The translations under genes and the position numbers were made by a program. Under the pieces are notes generated by a model. That model was not told where the DNA came from. It ran no database searches and saw only the letters and a program-made list of their open reading frames with translations. Shown one piece after another: positions 25,400 through 35,516 of a DNA stretch of 64,000 nucleotides; position 1 is the first letter of the stretch; the number at the start of each line of letters is the position of its first letter. Location of the stretch: positions 62,001-126,000 of the forward strand of contig CAZEQK010000001.1 in assembly GCA_964514395.1 (NCBI GenBank), in the 5' to 3' direction. This DNA is from CAZEQK01 sp964514395. GTDB taxonomy: Bacteria; Bacillota; Bacilli; Tepidibacillales; Tepidibacillaceae.

Positions 25400-28045
25400 T
25401 CATATGTTTATTTTAACTGATTTTACGTATTCAGTCACGTAATTCAATGCAATTTCTACTTTTTCTGGTTCCTTGCCACCTGCTTGTGCCATATCTGGGC
25501 GTCCGCCACCGCCACCGCCAACTAGCTTTGCAGCTTCTTTGATTAACTTACCAGCATGGAAGCCTTGCTTCACCAAATCATCAGTGACTGCAGCTACAAG
25601 ATTCACTTTATTTTGATGAATGCCAGCTACTAAAATAACACCTGAGCCTATCTTCACCTTTAATTCATCAACCACATGACGTAGGTTATCCATATCTACT
25701 GCTAGCTTTGCTTTTAATACTTGAATGCCATTAATAGTTTCTATATTGTTTTCTAAATTTTTGGATTCCATACTACTCAATTTTGCCTTTAATGATTCGT
25801 TCTCCTTTTGGAGGTCTCGTAATGAATCATGTAAGGCATCAATTTTGTTTGGGACATCGTCTGCTGTTGATTTTAGCTCCTTTGCAATTTGCTTAAGCAT
25901 ATTGAATTTTTGATTAAAATATTGATATGCCCACTTTCCTGTTACTGCTTCGATTCTTCTCACACCAGCACCGATACTGCTTTCGGATATGATCTTAAAT
26001 AAGCCAATCTCTGCGGAGTTATTAACATGGCATCCACCACAAAGCTCAAGGCTATATTCACCGACTTTTACGACTCTTACCTCGTTACCATACTTTTCTC
26101 CAAATAGTGCCATTGCTCCCATTTGTTTTGCCTCTTGCAACGATTTAATCATCGTTTGGACTGGTTGATTTAGCCAAATTTGCTTATTCACTTTTTCTTC
26201 AATGATATGCAGCTCATCCTCTGTGATAGCTCCAAAATGGGAGAAGTCAAATCTCAATCTTTCAGCAGCCACCAAAGAACCTGCTTGATTCACATGCTCT
26301 CCTAGTGTATCCTTTAGAGCTTGGTGAAGTAAATGGGTAGCTGTATGATTTTTGATAATATCAGCTCTATTGTTTTCATCGACTGCTGCCCTTACCATAT
26401 CCCCTATTTTAAAGGAACCCTTTACCACCTCGACGGTATGAACATGCTGCCCATTTGGCGCCTTAAATACATCAAGCACCCTAATTTCTTCTCCATTTTT
26501 CCCTGTAATCACTCCATGGTCTGCAATCTGTCCACCACTTTCCGCATAAAAAGGCGTCTTGTCTAATATGATTTTCACCCTTCTACCTTCGGTGATGAAA
26601 TCAAGCAGTTGATCCTCTGCATCAATCATGTATAAAATTTTTGCATCTACTATCAATTCATTATATCCAAGAAATTGACTATTATCCTTAATATCGCCAA
26701 TAATTCCACCTTGAACCTGCATGCTATCTACCTCTTGTCTTGCAGCACGGGCTCTTTCTCTTTGCTCTTCCATTTTTCTTTCAAAGCCCTGCTGATTAAC
26801 CGTTAAACCATTTTCCTCTGCATAATCCTCTGTTAGGTCTAATGGGAAACCATAGGTATCATATAGTTTGAACGCCTCATGGCCTTTAATTTCAGTTCTT
26901 CCTTCCTTTTTCGCCTGAACAACCATCTGCTCTAAAATGCTTAATCCATCCGATATAGTTTCATGGAATCGTTCTTCTTCACTTCGAATCACTTTTTCAA
27001 TAAACTCTCTTTTTCCTAAGATTTCTGGATAGTAATCCTTCATAATCTCACCAACAAGGCCTGTGAATTGAGATAAAAATGGCTTTTCAATGCCGATAGA
27101 TATGCCATAGCGAACGGCTCTTCTTAGCAATCTTCGAATAACATATCCTCTTCCCTCATTGGAAGGGAGTGCACCATCACCAATTGCAAAAACAATCGTA
27201 CGAATGTGGTCTGCGATGACCTTTAAGGCAACATCTATGTTTTTGCTTTCATGGTATTTCACACCGGCATGATGCGCTGTTGCTTCTATTATAGGTAGAA
27301 ATAGATCCGTATCAAAATTTGTTTCTACCTCTTGGATAACGGAAGCCATTCTTTCTAATCCCATTCCTGTATCAATGTTCTTTTTTGGTAGTGGGGTATA
27401 GCTACCATCTGGATTATGATTGTATTGTGAAAAAACTAAATTCCAAACCTCCAAATATCGTTCATTTTCCCCACCTGGATAGCATTCAGGATCAGAGGAA
27501 TCGCAATAGCTTACGCCTCTATCATAGAAAATCTCCGTATTAGGACCACTTGGACCTTCCCCAATATCCCAAAAATTGTCTTCTAGCTTCACAATTCTCT
27601 CTTCCGGAATACCAATCTCCTCGTGCCAAATTTGATAAGCCTCTTCATCCTCAGGATGGACCGTAACATGCAGCTTATCAGGATCAAAACCAATCCACTT
27701 CTCACTTGTTAAGAACTCCCATCCCCAATGGATTGCTTCTTTTTTAAAATAATCACCGATCGAGAAATTGCCAAGCATCTCAAAAAAAGTATGATGTCTT
27801 GCTGTTTTACCAACATTCTCAATATCGTTTGTGCGGATGGACTTTTGTGAGTTTACGATTCTGGGATTTTCAGGTTTTTTTCTTCCATCAAAATATGGCT
27901 TTAATGTTGCAACTCCACTATTAATCCATAGTAGAGTAGGATCTTCATAGGGTATTAATGATGCGCTTGGCTCAATCCTATGCCCCTTGGAAACAAAAAA
28001 ATCAAGAAAAGCCTTCCTTATTTCACTAGCCTTCATTTTTTTCAT
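25400..28045 (-). CDS. alaS: Alanyl-tRNA synthetase
   Basis: 881 residues, full length. The aminoacylation domain starts with ASEIRKAFLDFFVSKGHRIEPSASLIP and has the class II motifs, then the editing domain with HTATHLLHQALKDTLG and ELCGGCHVNN, and the C-Ala domain ending with GGGGGGRPDMAQAGG. The enzyme charges tRNA-Ala and removes mischarged Ser and Gly. It is controlled by the T-box leader upstream. Confidence 0.97.
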   Translation of the reverse strand: MKKMKASEIRKAFLDFFVSKGHRIEPSASLIPYEDPTLLWINSGVATLKPYFDGRKKPENPRIVNSQKSIRTNDIENVGKTARHHTFFEMLGNFSIGDYFKKEAIHWGWEFLTSEKWIGFDPDKLHVTVHPEDEEAYQIWHEEIGIPEERIVKLEDNFWDIGEGPSGPNTEIFYDRGVSYCDSSDPECYPGGENERYLEVWNLVFSQYNHNPDGSYTPLPKKNIDTGMGLERMASVIQEVETNFDTDLFLPIIEATAHHAGVKYHESKNIDVALKVIADHIRTIVFAIGDGALPSNEGRGYVIRRLLRRAVRYGISIGIEKPFLSQFTGLVGEIMKDYYPEILGKREFIEKVIRSEEERFHETISDGLSILEQMVVQAKKEGRTEIKGHEAFKLYDTYGFPLDLTEDYAEENGLTVNQQGFERKMEEQRERARAARQEVDSMQVQGGIIGDIKDNSQFLGYNELIVDAKILYMIDAEDQLLDFITEGRRVKIILDKTPFYAESGGQIADHGVITGKNGEEIRVLDVFKAPNGQHVHTVEVVKGSFKIGDMVRAAVDENNRADIIKNHTATHLLHQALKDTLGEHVNQAGSLVAAERLRFDFSHFGAITEDELHIIEEKVNKQIWLNQPVQTMIKSLQEAKQMGAMALFGEKYGNEVRVVKVGEYSLELCGGCHVNNSAEIGLFKIISESSIGAGVRRIEAVTGKWAYQYFNQKFNMLKQIAKELKSTADDVPNKIDALHDSLRDLQKENESLKAKLSSMESKNLENNIETINGIQVLKAKLAVDMDNLRHVVDELKVKIGSGVILVAGIHQNKVNLVAAVTDDLVKQGFHAGKLIKEAAKLVGGGGGGRPDMAQAGGKEPEKVEIALNYVTEYVKSVKINI

Positions 28046-28094
28046 CTTTATCTTCCTCCGTTATCCTATTTTATCACTATACAAATTCCAACCA

Positions 28095-28360
28095 AAATAA
28101 AAAACACCATCATCCCTGACAGGGACGAAAGTGTTATATTATCCATTCGCGGTACCACCCTGCTTACCTATTACGTAAGTAAATATTTTATATCGTAAAA
28201 AATTGAAAACCGTAACAGGTCGCTCGACATTGTTAATGGAATTACCCAATTCATCTCAGGATTAGCCTTCAGTCATTCTTCATTTAGAGATTTTCTCAGA
28301 CTATGAAATCTCCTCTCTTAAAAAGGGCTATGACTTACTCGATCCATCATCGACAAACAT
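28095..28360 (-). promoter_or_regulatory. T-box leader of alaS (alanine specific)
   Basis: The minus strand has the T-box sequence GGGTGGTACCGCGAAT (28160-28145), then a terminator made of CCCTGTCAGGGATGATGGTG and a T run (about 28135-28095). Stem I lies farther upstream. The specifier triplet is likely GCT in CTGAAGGCTAATC, in agreement with alanine. Uncharged tRNA-Ala would stabilise the antiterminator and allow alaS expression. Confidence 0.93.
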
Positions 28361-28438
28361 AATCTTATATGTAAGAAATCATAAAAAATAATAAGTGATT
28401 TTGGGAATCATTATACATATCCTTTATTTTAATGTCAA

Positions 28439-29515
28439 CTAGCTATTTAAATAAATTCCTATATGCTGGATGATGACCTTCAAAATTGCAAAGATTGGAA
28501 CGGCTAAGATTAGTCCAGTTATGCCACCAATCTCTCCCCCAATCAATAGGGCAAGGATAATAAATAAGGGATGAATATGTAATTTACGACCAACGATTTG
28601 CGGCGATACGATGTTCCCCTCAATCATTTGAACAATAACATTCACAATCAGAACAGATAGGGTCATTTTCCAGGAAATACTTAATCCGACTAATAGTGCA
28701 GGGGCAGCACCGATATATGGTCCAAGATAAGGAATGATATTGGTGATCGCAATTACTAAGGATAATAGTAATGCATAGGGCAAACCGATAAATAGAAAGC
28801 CTATATATGCTAATACTCCTACCACAATACAGACAATCAATTGTCCCCTAATATAATTCCCTAATGCCTCATCGATATCTCTAGCTAACCGAATCATTTC
28901 CTTACGGTTTTTTTTAGGAACAAAGGTGATAATTGTTTTTTCTAGCAGCTTATAATCCTTTAGAATATAAAAAGCAACAAAGGGAACAAGGGATAGGGTG
29001 AAAAGAATCCCTAATGTATTACTGACAAGCTGAATGATATTGTTAAAGCTATTCGCCACTTTACTTTCAAGGTTTTCAATCATTGTGTCGATCCCATCCT
29101 GAAAAGTATCTGGAAGGGGATTCGAATGGTCATGTCTGATGCCATCCATCCAGGTCTCTAGCTTCGTAATAATGGTGGGTAGATTTTCGGCAAACTCTTT
29201 CAACTGATGAACGAGCTTAGGAAATGCATTAATAGAGATGATCATCAAGGAACCAAAAAAAATAATATAAATGAGGATAACTGCAATAGACCTTGGTATT
29301 CCTTGATGATGAAGCATAGATACGACTGGATGAAGTAGGTATGATATTAAGACTGCAATAAAAAAAGGAAACAGAATACTTTTTCCAAATAAAAATAAAT
29401 AAGAGAATAAAGAGCTAAGCTTCACCATTAAAAATAAGATGATAAGGATAAGTAATATTAAGAATAAATAAGTAAAGATCTTTTTATGTGGTATTTTGTA
29501 CATATTGTTCTGCAT
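28439..29515 (-). CDS. yrrI: AI-2E family transporter (YrrI)
   Basis: 358 residues from the ATG at 29515, which follows AAGGAGGAT; a longer frame starts at 29533. Seven or eight membrane helices are visible, with the family's central segment ALGNYIRGQLIVCIVVGVLA and the PERM-like end IVGRKLHIHPLFIILALLIG. Members are secondary transporters; the substrate is not known here. The gene lies next to the alaS T-box as in Bacillus subtilis. Confidence 0.88.
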   Translation of the reverse strand: MQNNMYKIPHKKIFTYLFLILLILIILFLMVKLSSLFSYLFLFGKSILFPFFIAVLISYLLHPVVSMLHHQGIPRSIAVILIYIIFFGSLMIISINAFPKLVHQLKEFAENLPTIITKLETWMDGIRHDHSNPLPDTFQDGIDTMIENLESKVANSFNNIIQLVSNTLGILFTLSLVPFVAFYILKDYKLLEKTIITFVPKKNRKEMIRLARDIDEALGNYIRGQLIVCIVVGVLAYIGFLFIGLPYALLLSLVIAITNIIPYLGPYIGAAPALLVGLSISWKMTLSVLIVNVIVQMIEGNIVSPQIVGRKLHIHPLFIILALLIGGEIGGITGLILAVPIFAILKVIIQHIGIYLNS

Positions 29516-29682
29516 ACTTATCCTCCTTACCATGGGGCTTGTTCTATTTTTAACTATTTCGTCCCCTTATTTGAAAGTATATGCTTTATCTTAAAAATTT
29601 ACGCATCATTAGATAAAATCGCTACCAAGACTTTAAAAACCAGATTGTAAAGACAGATGTAAAAACTTTAAAAGTTTATATA

Positions 29683-29711
29683 TTGCGAATATTTAAACTT
29701 AATGATATTAT
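29683..29711 (+). promoter_or_regulatory. Predicted sigma-A promoter of the amidohydrolase-aap operon
   Basis: TTGCGA (29683-29688), 17 bases, then TATTAT (29706-29711). Transcription would begin near 29718, right before the hairpin at 29722. Confidence 0.6.
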
Positions 29712-29721
29712 TTTAGAAATA

Positions 29722-29760
29722 GGCACTTCAACATTTTAATGCTTTGAAGTGCCGGTTTTA
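29722..29760 (+). terminator. Leader hairpin upstream of the amidohydrolase-aap operon
   Basis: Perfect ten-base-pair stem GGCACTTCAA (29722-29731) and TTGAAGTGCC (29744-29753), then GGTTTTATTT. No plus-strand gene lies upstream, so it is not needed to end another transcript; it is a candidate attenuator. Confidence 0.6.
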
Positions 29761-29825
29761 TTTAAAAAATAGAGCTGATTATCTTCTAAGCAATCTATTT
29801 TTCTTTTTTTAAAAGGAGAGGCAAA

Positions 29826-30968
29826 ATGCATTCTATAGTAGAAAAAAACAAATCTAAAATCTTTGAGATATTTGATCATTTGCACAGCCACCCAGAAATA
29901 AGCTGGCAGGAGTATGCTACTACAGAATATATCAAAGGTATTTTGGAGGCATATGATTGTAAAATAACTACATTTGATGACGTGACAGGAATTATTGGTG
30001 AAATAGGCGATGGTAAACCAACCGTCGGATTAAGGTCTGATATGGATGCTCTATGGCAAGAAGTAGATGGTGAATTCCAAGCCAATCATTCATGTGGCCA
30101 TGATGCCCATATGACATTAGCATTAGGAACATTAATCGTTCTAAAGGAATTAACAAATTTACCAAAGGGTAAAATTAAATTTATTTTTCAGCCTGCTGAA
30201 GAAAAAGGAACAGGTGCACTGAAGTTTATTGAAAAAGGGGTAGTTGATGATATTGATTATTTGTATGGCGTACATTTAAGACCATATCAAGATTTAACGA
30301 TTAATCAAGCTGCTTCTTCAGTTCAAAATGGTGCTGCATGTTTGTTAAGTGGAAAGATACTTGGTGATGATTCTCATGGGGCCAGACCTCATTTGGGAGC
30401 AAACGCCATTGAAGTCGGTGCTACTTTAATTGAGATGTTTAATAAAATACACATCAATCCACTTGTGCCAAACTCGATAAAAATGACTAAATTTATGGCA
30501 GGTGGTGATAGTGCCAATATCATTCCCGGAAAAGCTACATTTAGTATTGATATACGAGCGCAAACAAATGAAAAGATTAATCTATTAGTAGATAAAGTTT
30601 ATAAAGCAGTATATGTTGCTTCAGATTTTTATGATGTAAAAATTGAACTAGAGAAGACTGCAGAGATTGTCGCTGCTGAAATTAATAGTGAAGCAAAAAG
30701 ATTCATGGGAAAAGCAATTCATAACGTATTAGGAAAAGAAAATGTATTTGAATCATTGATTTCAAGTGGTGGAGAAGATTTCCACTTCTATACGATTAAA
30801 AGACCTACTATTAAGGCTACAATGTTGGGCTTAGGCTGTGATTTAAAGCCTGGACTTCATCACCCTAATATGTCTTTTGATAAAAATGCATTAATTTCAG
30901 GTGTCGAAATCCTTGCTAATGTAATTTTGGAAACTTTGAACAACGAAAACAAAGCTGATGATCAATGA
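29826..30968 (+). CDS. M20-family amidohydrolase linked to an amino-acid transporter
   Basis: 380 residues, typical of M20D amidohydrolases. The motifs are GLRSDMDALWQEV, HSCGHDAHMTLALG, FQPAEEKGTGA and SGGEDFHFYT. In place of the usual GGHG-type lid motif it has LGDDSHGARPHLGANAIEVG. AAAAGGAGAGG gives a good ribosome site. It is the first gene before a four-gene amino-acid ABC transporter in the same direction, so it probably releases amino acids from N-acyl forms that the transporter brings in. The substrate is inferred only. Confidence 0.88.
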   Translation: MHSIVEKNKSKIFEIFDHLHSHPEISWQEYATTEYIKGILEAYDCKITTFDDVTGIIGEIGDGKPTVGLRSDMDALWQEVDGEFQANHSCGHDAHMTLALGTLIVLKELTNLPKGKIKFIFQPAEEKGTGALKFIEKGVVDDIDYLYGVHLRPYQDLTINQAASSVQNGAACLLSGKILGDDSHGARPHLGANAIEVGATLIEMFNKIHINPLVPNSIKMTKFMAGGDSANIIPGKATFSIDIRAQTNEKINLLVDKVYKAVYVASDFYDVKIELEKTAEIVAAEINSEAKRFMGKAIHNVLGKENVFESLISSGGEDFHFYTIKRPTIKATMLGLGCDLKPGLHHPNMSFDKNALISGVEILANVILETLNNENKADDQ

Positions 30969-31038
30969 TTAAAATTTTCAGTTTTTTATATTTTATAAAA
31001 ACTGAAAAATATATAAATAAAAAAATGGAGGGTCTATT

Positions 31039-32151
31039 GTGAAAAAAAAGTCTTTATTTATCGTATTTTTAAGTCTCATGCTTTTATTTTCAATTAGTTT
31101 AACAGCTTGTAGCAGTGCTGATACTTCAGCTCCAGCTAAAAAAAATACTGATTCAAACATGAAAAATGATCAAGGAACCGCCGCTACAGCACCAGCTAAA
31201 AGTAGTATGCTAGAAAAAGTGAAAGAAAGAGGTAAAGTGGTCGTAGGTGTAAATGGTAAACTACCAGGCTTTGGATATGTAGATTCCAATGGTAAATATA
31301 CTGGCTTTGATGTTGATTTTGCTAGAGCTCTTGCAGCTGCTATCTTTAATGATCCTAATGCTGTTGAGTTTAGACCATTATCCGCCCAAGAACGCTTCAC
31401 AGCTTTACAAACAGGAGAGATTGATGTCTTAATTCGAAATACTACTTGGACCCTATCTCGTGACACGCAATTAGGAGCAAATTTTGCCCCAATAACTTTT
31501 TACGATGGCCAAGGAATTATGGTTCGTAAAGATAGTGGGATTAACAGCCTTAAGGATTTAGAAGGAGCTCGAATTGGTGTTGAAACAGGAACAACAACAG
31601 AATTGAACCTAGCTGACCAACTCCGTAAGCTTAATATTAACTACAAACCAGTTGTTTTTGACGATGCAAATGCTATGATTGCAGCCTATGAAAAAGGAAG
31701 TTTAGACGCATGGACAACAGATAAATCAGGTTTAGTATCCAGATTATCTACTTTATCCGACCCATCAAAACACAAGATATTAAAGGAAACTTTATCTAAA
31801 GAACCACTTGGCCCAGTAGTATTGCATGGTGATGATCAATGGTTTGATATTGTAAAATGGACAACATTTGCAACGATTGAAGCAGAGGAATTAGGAATTA
31901 CACAAAAAAATATTGATACATTTATGAGTAGTAAAGATCCAGTTGTTCGCCGCTTCTTAGGTTTAGATGGAGATTTGGGAGAACAATTAGGCTTAACTAA
32001 GGATTTCGCTGTTAGAATCACTAAATCTGTTGGAAATTATGGCGAAATATTTGACCGTTACCTTGGACATGGTACTATATTTAACTTAGATAGAGGCTTA
32101 AACAACCTATGGACAAATGGTGGATTGTTATATTCACCACCATTCCGTTAA
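31039..32151 (+). CDS. aapJ: Aap-type amino-acid ABC transporter, binding lipoprotein
   Basis: 370 residues. Signal peptide with lipobox SLTAC at residue 25, then a Thr/Ala/Lys-rich linker, then a family 3 solute-binding domain (RGKVVVGVNGKLPGFGYVDS, DVLIRNTTWTLSRDT). The long C-terminal extension ending GLNNLWTNGGLLYSPPFR is characteristic of AapJ/BztA general L-amino-acid binders, mostly described in Proteobacteria. Here it is a lipoprotein, as expected for a Gram-positive cell. GTG start after ATGGAGGG. A terminator follows before the permease genes. Confidence 0.9.
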   Translation: MKKKSLFIVFLSLMLLFSISLTACSSADTSAPAKKNTDSNMKNDQGTAATAPAKSSMLEKVKERGKVVVGVNGKLPGFGYVDSNGKYTGFDVDFARALAAAIFNDPNAVEFRPLSAQERFTALQTGEIDVLIRNTTWTLSRDTQLGANFAPITFYDGQGIMVRKDSGINSLKDLEGARIGVETGTTTELNLADQLRKLNINYKPVVFDDANAMIAAYEKGSLDAWTTDKSGLVSRLSTLSDPSKHKILKETLSKEPLGPVVLHGDDQWFDIVKWTTFATIEAEELGITQKNIDTFMSSKDPVVRRFLGLDGDLGEQLGLTKDFAVRITKSVGNYGEIFDRYLGHGTIFNLDRGLNNLWTNGGLLYSPPFR

Positions 32152-32174
32152 TCTTAAATACTAATTAATGAAGT

Positions 32175-32208
32175 GGGCCTGTAAGCCAATTAAGGAACAG
32201 GCCCTTTT
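32175..32208 (+). terminator. Partial terminator between binding protein and permease genes
   Basis: GGGCCTGT (32175-32182) and ACAGGCCC (32197-32204), then TTTT. In many ABC operons such a hairpin limits read-through, so that the binding protein is made in excess. Confidence 0.75.
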
Positions 32209-32244
32209 CATTAAAATCTTCTCGGTCATGAGGTGAACCTACAA

Positions 32245-33423
32245 ATGAAAAAAAATAATGGCGCATTATCGACTCCTTTTTGGAGAGATAATCGCATTAT
32301 TCCTATTATTATTCAAATACTATTTGTCATTTTAGTCATTTTAGCAGGAACCTATTTTATCTCAAATGCTATTTCAGGGTTAGAAAGAATAGGGATAAAG
32401 CTAGGATTTAACTTTCTAAAGAATTCAGCATCATTTTCTATTGGTGAATCTATGATACATTATACACCTCAAGATACTTATGGAAGAGCTATTTTAGTTG
32501 GAATTATAAATACCATAAAAGTTTCTTCAATAGGAATTATATTAACTACCATCTTAGGAGTTTTCATTGGATTAGCACGTCTTTCAAACAATTGGCTAAT
32601 CAGGAAGCTTGCAGGGTTATATATAGAGATTCTACGGAATACTCCTTTGTTAGTTCAAATATTTATTTGGTATTTTGCTATATTTTTAGCACTTCCTAAT
32701 GTAAAGCAAAGTATTAAATTACCCGGTCAAATCTTTTTAAGTAATCGAGGTGTTGCAATTCCATGGTTTGAAGCAACATCAAGTTTTAGTATATGGATTA
32801 TATTTTTCATTATTACTGCAATCCTATCATTTGTTATTCGGAAGGTAACGTTAAAAAAACAAGTAGAAACGGGTAAAAGAAAATATCCATTTTTATTGGC
32901 TTCAGGATTTTTTATATCCATTTTAGTCATCTTAAGTATCATATTAAAGCAGCCTCCAGTACATTTCACATATCCTCATTTAGGAAAATTTAATTTTGAG
33001 GGAGGATATATTTTTACACCTGAGTTTTCAGCTATTTTGGTTAGTTTGGTGCTTTATACTGCTACATATATAGGTGAGATCGTGAGAGCTGGAATTATGT
33101 CTGTTTCTAAAGGTCAAATTGAGGCGGCTAAAGCGTTAGGATTAAAAAACTCGACAACTCAGCGACTTGTTGTTTTCCCGCAAGCAATTAGGGTCATTAT
33201 TCCTCCTTTAACAAGTCAATTTCTTAATCTCGCGAAAAACTCCAGTTTAGCTGTAGCAACAGGATTCCCCGATCTTGTTAGTGTCGGTGGTACTATTTTG
33301 AATCAGACTGGTCGGGCTGTTGAAATGATCACTATTATGTTTCTTGTGTATTTGACCATAAGCTTAACGACCTCCTTATTTATGAATTGGTTTAATCAAT
33401 ACACTAAACTGGTAGAGAGGTGA
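32245..33423 (+). CDS. aapQ: Aap-type amino-acid ABC transporter, permease 1
   Basis: 392 residues from ATG at 32245, placed eight bases after GAGGTGA; the frame is open from 32233. Hydrophobic segments flank a large insert, as in AapQ. The permease signature for the ATPase contact is AAKALGLKNSTTQRLVVFPQAIRVIIPP. RNTPLLVQIFIWYF is typical of polar amino-acid permeases. The end overlaps the next ORF's region, so translation is coupled. Confidence 0.9.
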   Translation: MKKNNGALSTPFWRDNRIIPIIIQILFVILVILAGTYFISNAISGLERIGIKLGFNFLKNSASFSIGESMIHYTPQDTYGRAILVGIINTIKVSSIGIILTTILGVFIGLARLSNNWLIRKLAGLYIEILRNTPLLVQIFIWYFAIFLALPNVKQSIKLPGQIFLSNRGVAIPWFEATSSFSIWIIFFIITAILSFVIRKVTLKKQVETGKRKYPFLLASGFFISILVILSIILKQPPVHFTYPHLGKFNFEGGYIFTPEFSAILVSLVLYTATYIGEIVRAGIMSVSKGQIEAAKALGLKNSTTQRLVVFPQAIRVIIPPLTSQFLNLAKNSSLAVATGFPDLVSVGGTILNQTGRAVEMITIMFLVYLTISLTTSLFMNWFNQYTKLVER

Positions 33424-33431
33424 TCCGAGTT

Positions 33432-34640
33432 ATGGAAAAAATAGATGCAAATAATTATAGTGATATGAAAGTCGAAACTGAACCCCCAAAAACATCGATT
33501 GGCGTCATTGGCTGGGTTAGGGAAAACCTTTTTAGTAGTTGGTTTAATACATTATTGACCATCATATTTATTGTACTTATATATTTGGGAGTAAAAAATA
33601 CATTAAAATGGGCATTTTCTTCTGCTAAATGGGGGGTTATTAGTTCTAATTTTCAATTATTTTTCGTAGGTCAATTTCCTACTGACCAGCTATGGAGAGT
33701 CTGGCTAAGTTTAGCACTCATATCGGTGTTATTCGGGTTTTCTGCAGGATTATGGAAGGGGACTTTAAGAAGACTATCCTTTTTTTTCTCAGCTATTCTT
33801 TTAGTCATCATAAGCCTACCATTTGTAACGCTTTATACAAGGATATGGTTATTTATTAATATCCTTTTGATTATTATTGGGTACTTTGGTGTTTCAATAT
33901 TACCTAAAAAAGTCACCATCACGATCGTGGGATGGTTATTATCCTTTCCAATGATTATCCTACTCTTGAATGGCTTTGGTGTTTATAAATCTATCTCGAC
34001 AAATTTATGGGGAGGTTTATTATTAACCATACTAATCTCGATTGTAGCCCTTGCATTATCCTTCCCTATTGGAATATTACTGGCTTTAGGTAGGATGAGC
34101 AGGTTTCCAGTCATCAAGTGGTTTAGTATTGCCTATATTGAACTAATCCGCGGCGTTCCGTTAATTACTGTCCTATTTATTGGGCAATTAATGATCCCTT
34201 TGTTCCTTCCTGAAGGAATTGAAATCAATAATGTCATTCGAGCGATGATTGGTTTTACCTTATTCACTGCCGCTTATTTGGCAGAGAATGTTCGGGGTGG
34301 ACTACAATCCATTCCACGTGGACAGTTTGAAGCTGCAAAGGCTATAGGTCTTAATTCAACTTATACCATGATATTTATCATATTACCACAAGCATTACGT
34401 GCTGTTATTCCAGCGATTGTTGGCCAAAGTATCGCAATGTTCAAGGACACCTCTCTTATTTCCATCGTCGGTTTGTTTGATCTAGTTGGCATTTCAAAAA
34501 CAATTGCAGCAAATCCTAAGTTCTTGGGAAAGCAGATGGAGGTATTTCTATTTATCGCTTTAATCTATTGGATCATAAGTTATTCCATGTCTTATGGTAG
34601 TAGAAGACTTGAGAAATCCTTAGGAGTAGGAGAAAGATAA
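33432..34640 (+). CDS. aapM: Aap-type amino-acid ABC transporter, permease 2
   Basis: 402 residues from ATG at 33432 (AGAGGTGA precedes it); an in-frame GTG at 33420 overlaps the end of aapQ. It has the EAA loop FEAAKAIGLNSTYTMIFIILPQALRAVIP and IELIRGVPLITVLFIGQ. The N-terminal half has extra membrane helices, as in AapM. It forms the channel together with aapQ. Confidence 0.9.
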   Translation: MEKIDANNYSDMKVETEPPKTSIGVIGWVRENLFSSWFNTLLTIIFIVLIYLGVKNTLKWAFSSAKWGVISSNFQLFFVGQFPTDQLWRVWLSLALISVLFGFSAGLWKGTLRRLSFFFSAILLVIISLPFVTLYTRIWLFINILLIIIGYFGVSILPKKVTITIVGWLLSFPMIILLLNGFGVYKSISTNLWGGLLLTILISIVALALSFPIGILLALGRMSRFPVIKWFSIAYIELIRGVPLITVLFIGQLMIPLFLPEGIEINNVIRAMIGFTLFTAAYLAENVRGGLQSIPRGQFEAAKAIGLNSTYTMIFIILPQALRAVIPAIVGQSIAMFKDTSLISIVGLFDLVGISKTIAANPKFLGKQMEVFLFIALIYWIISYSMSYGSRRLEKSLGVGER

Positions 34641-34669
34641 AAACGTTAGAAAATAAAGGAGGAGCTAAA

Positions 34670-35440
34670 ATGGTATCAGAAAATAATGCATCAATGCCTA
34701 TCAATGAAAGTAAAGATATTATTGTTTGTAATAATATCAATAAATGGTACGGAAAGCTACATGTATTAAAGGATGTTTCCTTAAACATTCAACAAGGTGA
34801 AGTTGTCGTAATATTAGGTCCCTCCGGCTCTGGAAAATCTACTTTTATAAGAACATTAAACGGTTTGGAGGAAATACAGAAGGGTGAAATATTAGTCGAT
34901 GGAATAAATCTTTCTCATGACGTAGCTAATATTGAAGCAATACGTAAAGAAACAGGTATGGTGTTTCAATCATTCAATTTATTTCCCCATATGACGATCT
35001 TAAAAAATATAACCCTTGCCCCTATTTGGGTTCGGAAGTGGCCAAAAGCAAAGGCCGAAAAAATAGCTTTATCATTATTAGAAAGAGTCGGAATTCCTGA
35101 ACAAGCTCACAAATATCCAGGTCAATTATCTGGTGGACAGCAACAACGTGTTGCGATTGCCAGAGCACTTGCTATGCAACCAAAAATTATGTTATTTGAT
35201 GAGCCTACTTCTGCATTAGACCCTGAAATGATTAAAGAAGTTTTAGATGTTATGAAAGAGCTAGCACGTTCCGGTATGACAATGCTTGTTGTGACCCATG
35301 AGATGGCATTTGCTCGTGAGGTTGCAGATAGAATCGTCTTCTTTGATTATGGTGAAATTATTGAAACAGGTACACCTGATGAATTATTTGATCATCCCAA
35401 GCAGGATCGAACAAAATTATTCCTCTCGCAGATTTTATAA
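34670..35440 (+). CDS. aapP: Aap-type amino-acid ABC transporter, ATPase
   Basis: 256 residues. Walker A GPSGSGKST, Q-loop VFQSFNLFPHMT, signature LSGGQQQRVAIARAL, Walker B IMLFDEPTSALDPE and the H-loop VTHEMAFAREVADR are all present. It is the usual polar amino-acid ATPase, closing the operon. AAAGGAGGAG precedes the ATG. Confidence 0.94.
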   Translation: MVSENNASMPINESKDIIVCNNINKWYGKLHVLKDVSLNIQQGEVVVILGPSGSGKSTFIRTLNGLEEIQKGEILVDGINLSHDVANIEAIRKETGMVFQSFNLFPHMTILKNITLAPIWVRKWPKAKAEKIALSLLERVGIPEQAHKYPGQLSGGQQQRVAIARALAMQPKIMLFDEPTSALDPEMIKEVLDVMKELARSGMTMLVVTHEMAFAREVADRIVFFDYGEIIETGTPDELFDHPKQDRTKLFLSQIL

Positions 35441-35465
35441 AGTAAGACTTTTGGTTGAATATAAA

Positions 35466-35506
35466 AAAAAACACCAAGAGAACTAAAATGTACCCTTGGT
35501 GTTTAC
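35466..35506 (-). terminator. Terminator between convergent aapP and the 66-residue gene
   Basis: AAACACCAAG/CTTGGTGTTT stem with nine T after it on the minus strand. It clearly serves the minus-strand gene and may also stop aapP transcripts. Confidence 0.8.
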
Positions 35507-35516
35507 CTTTAATTCC

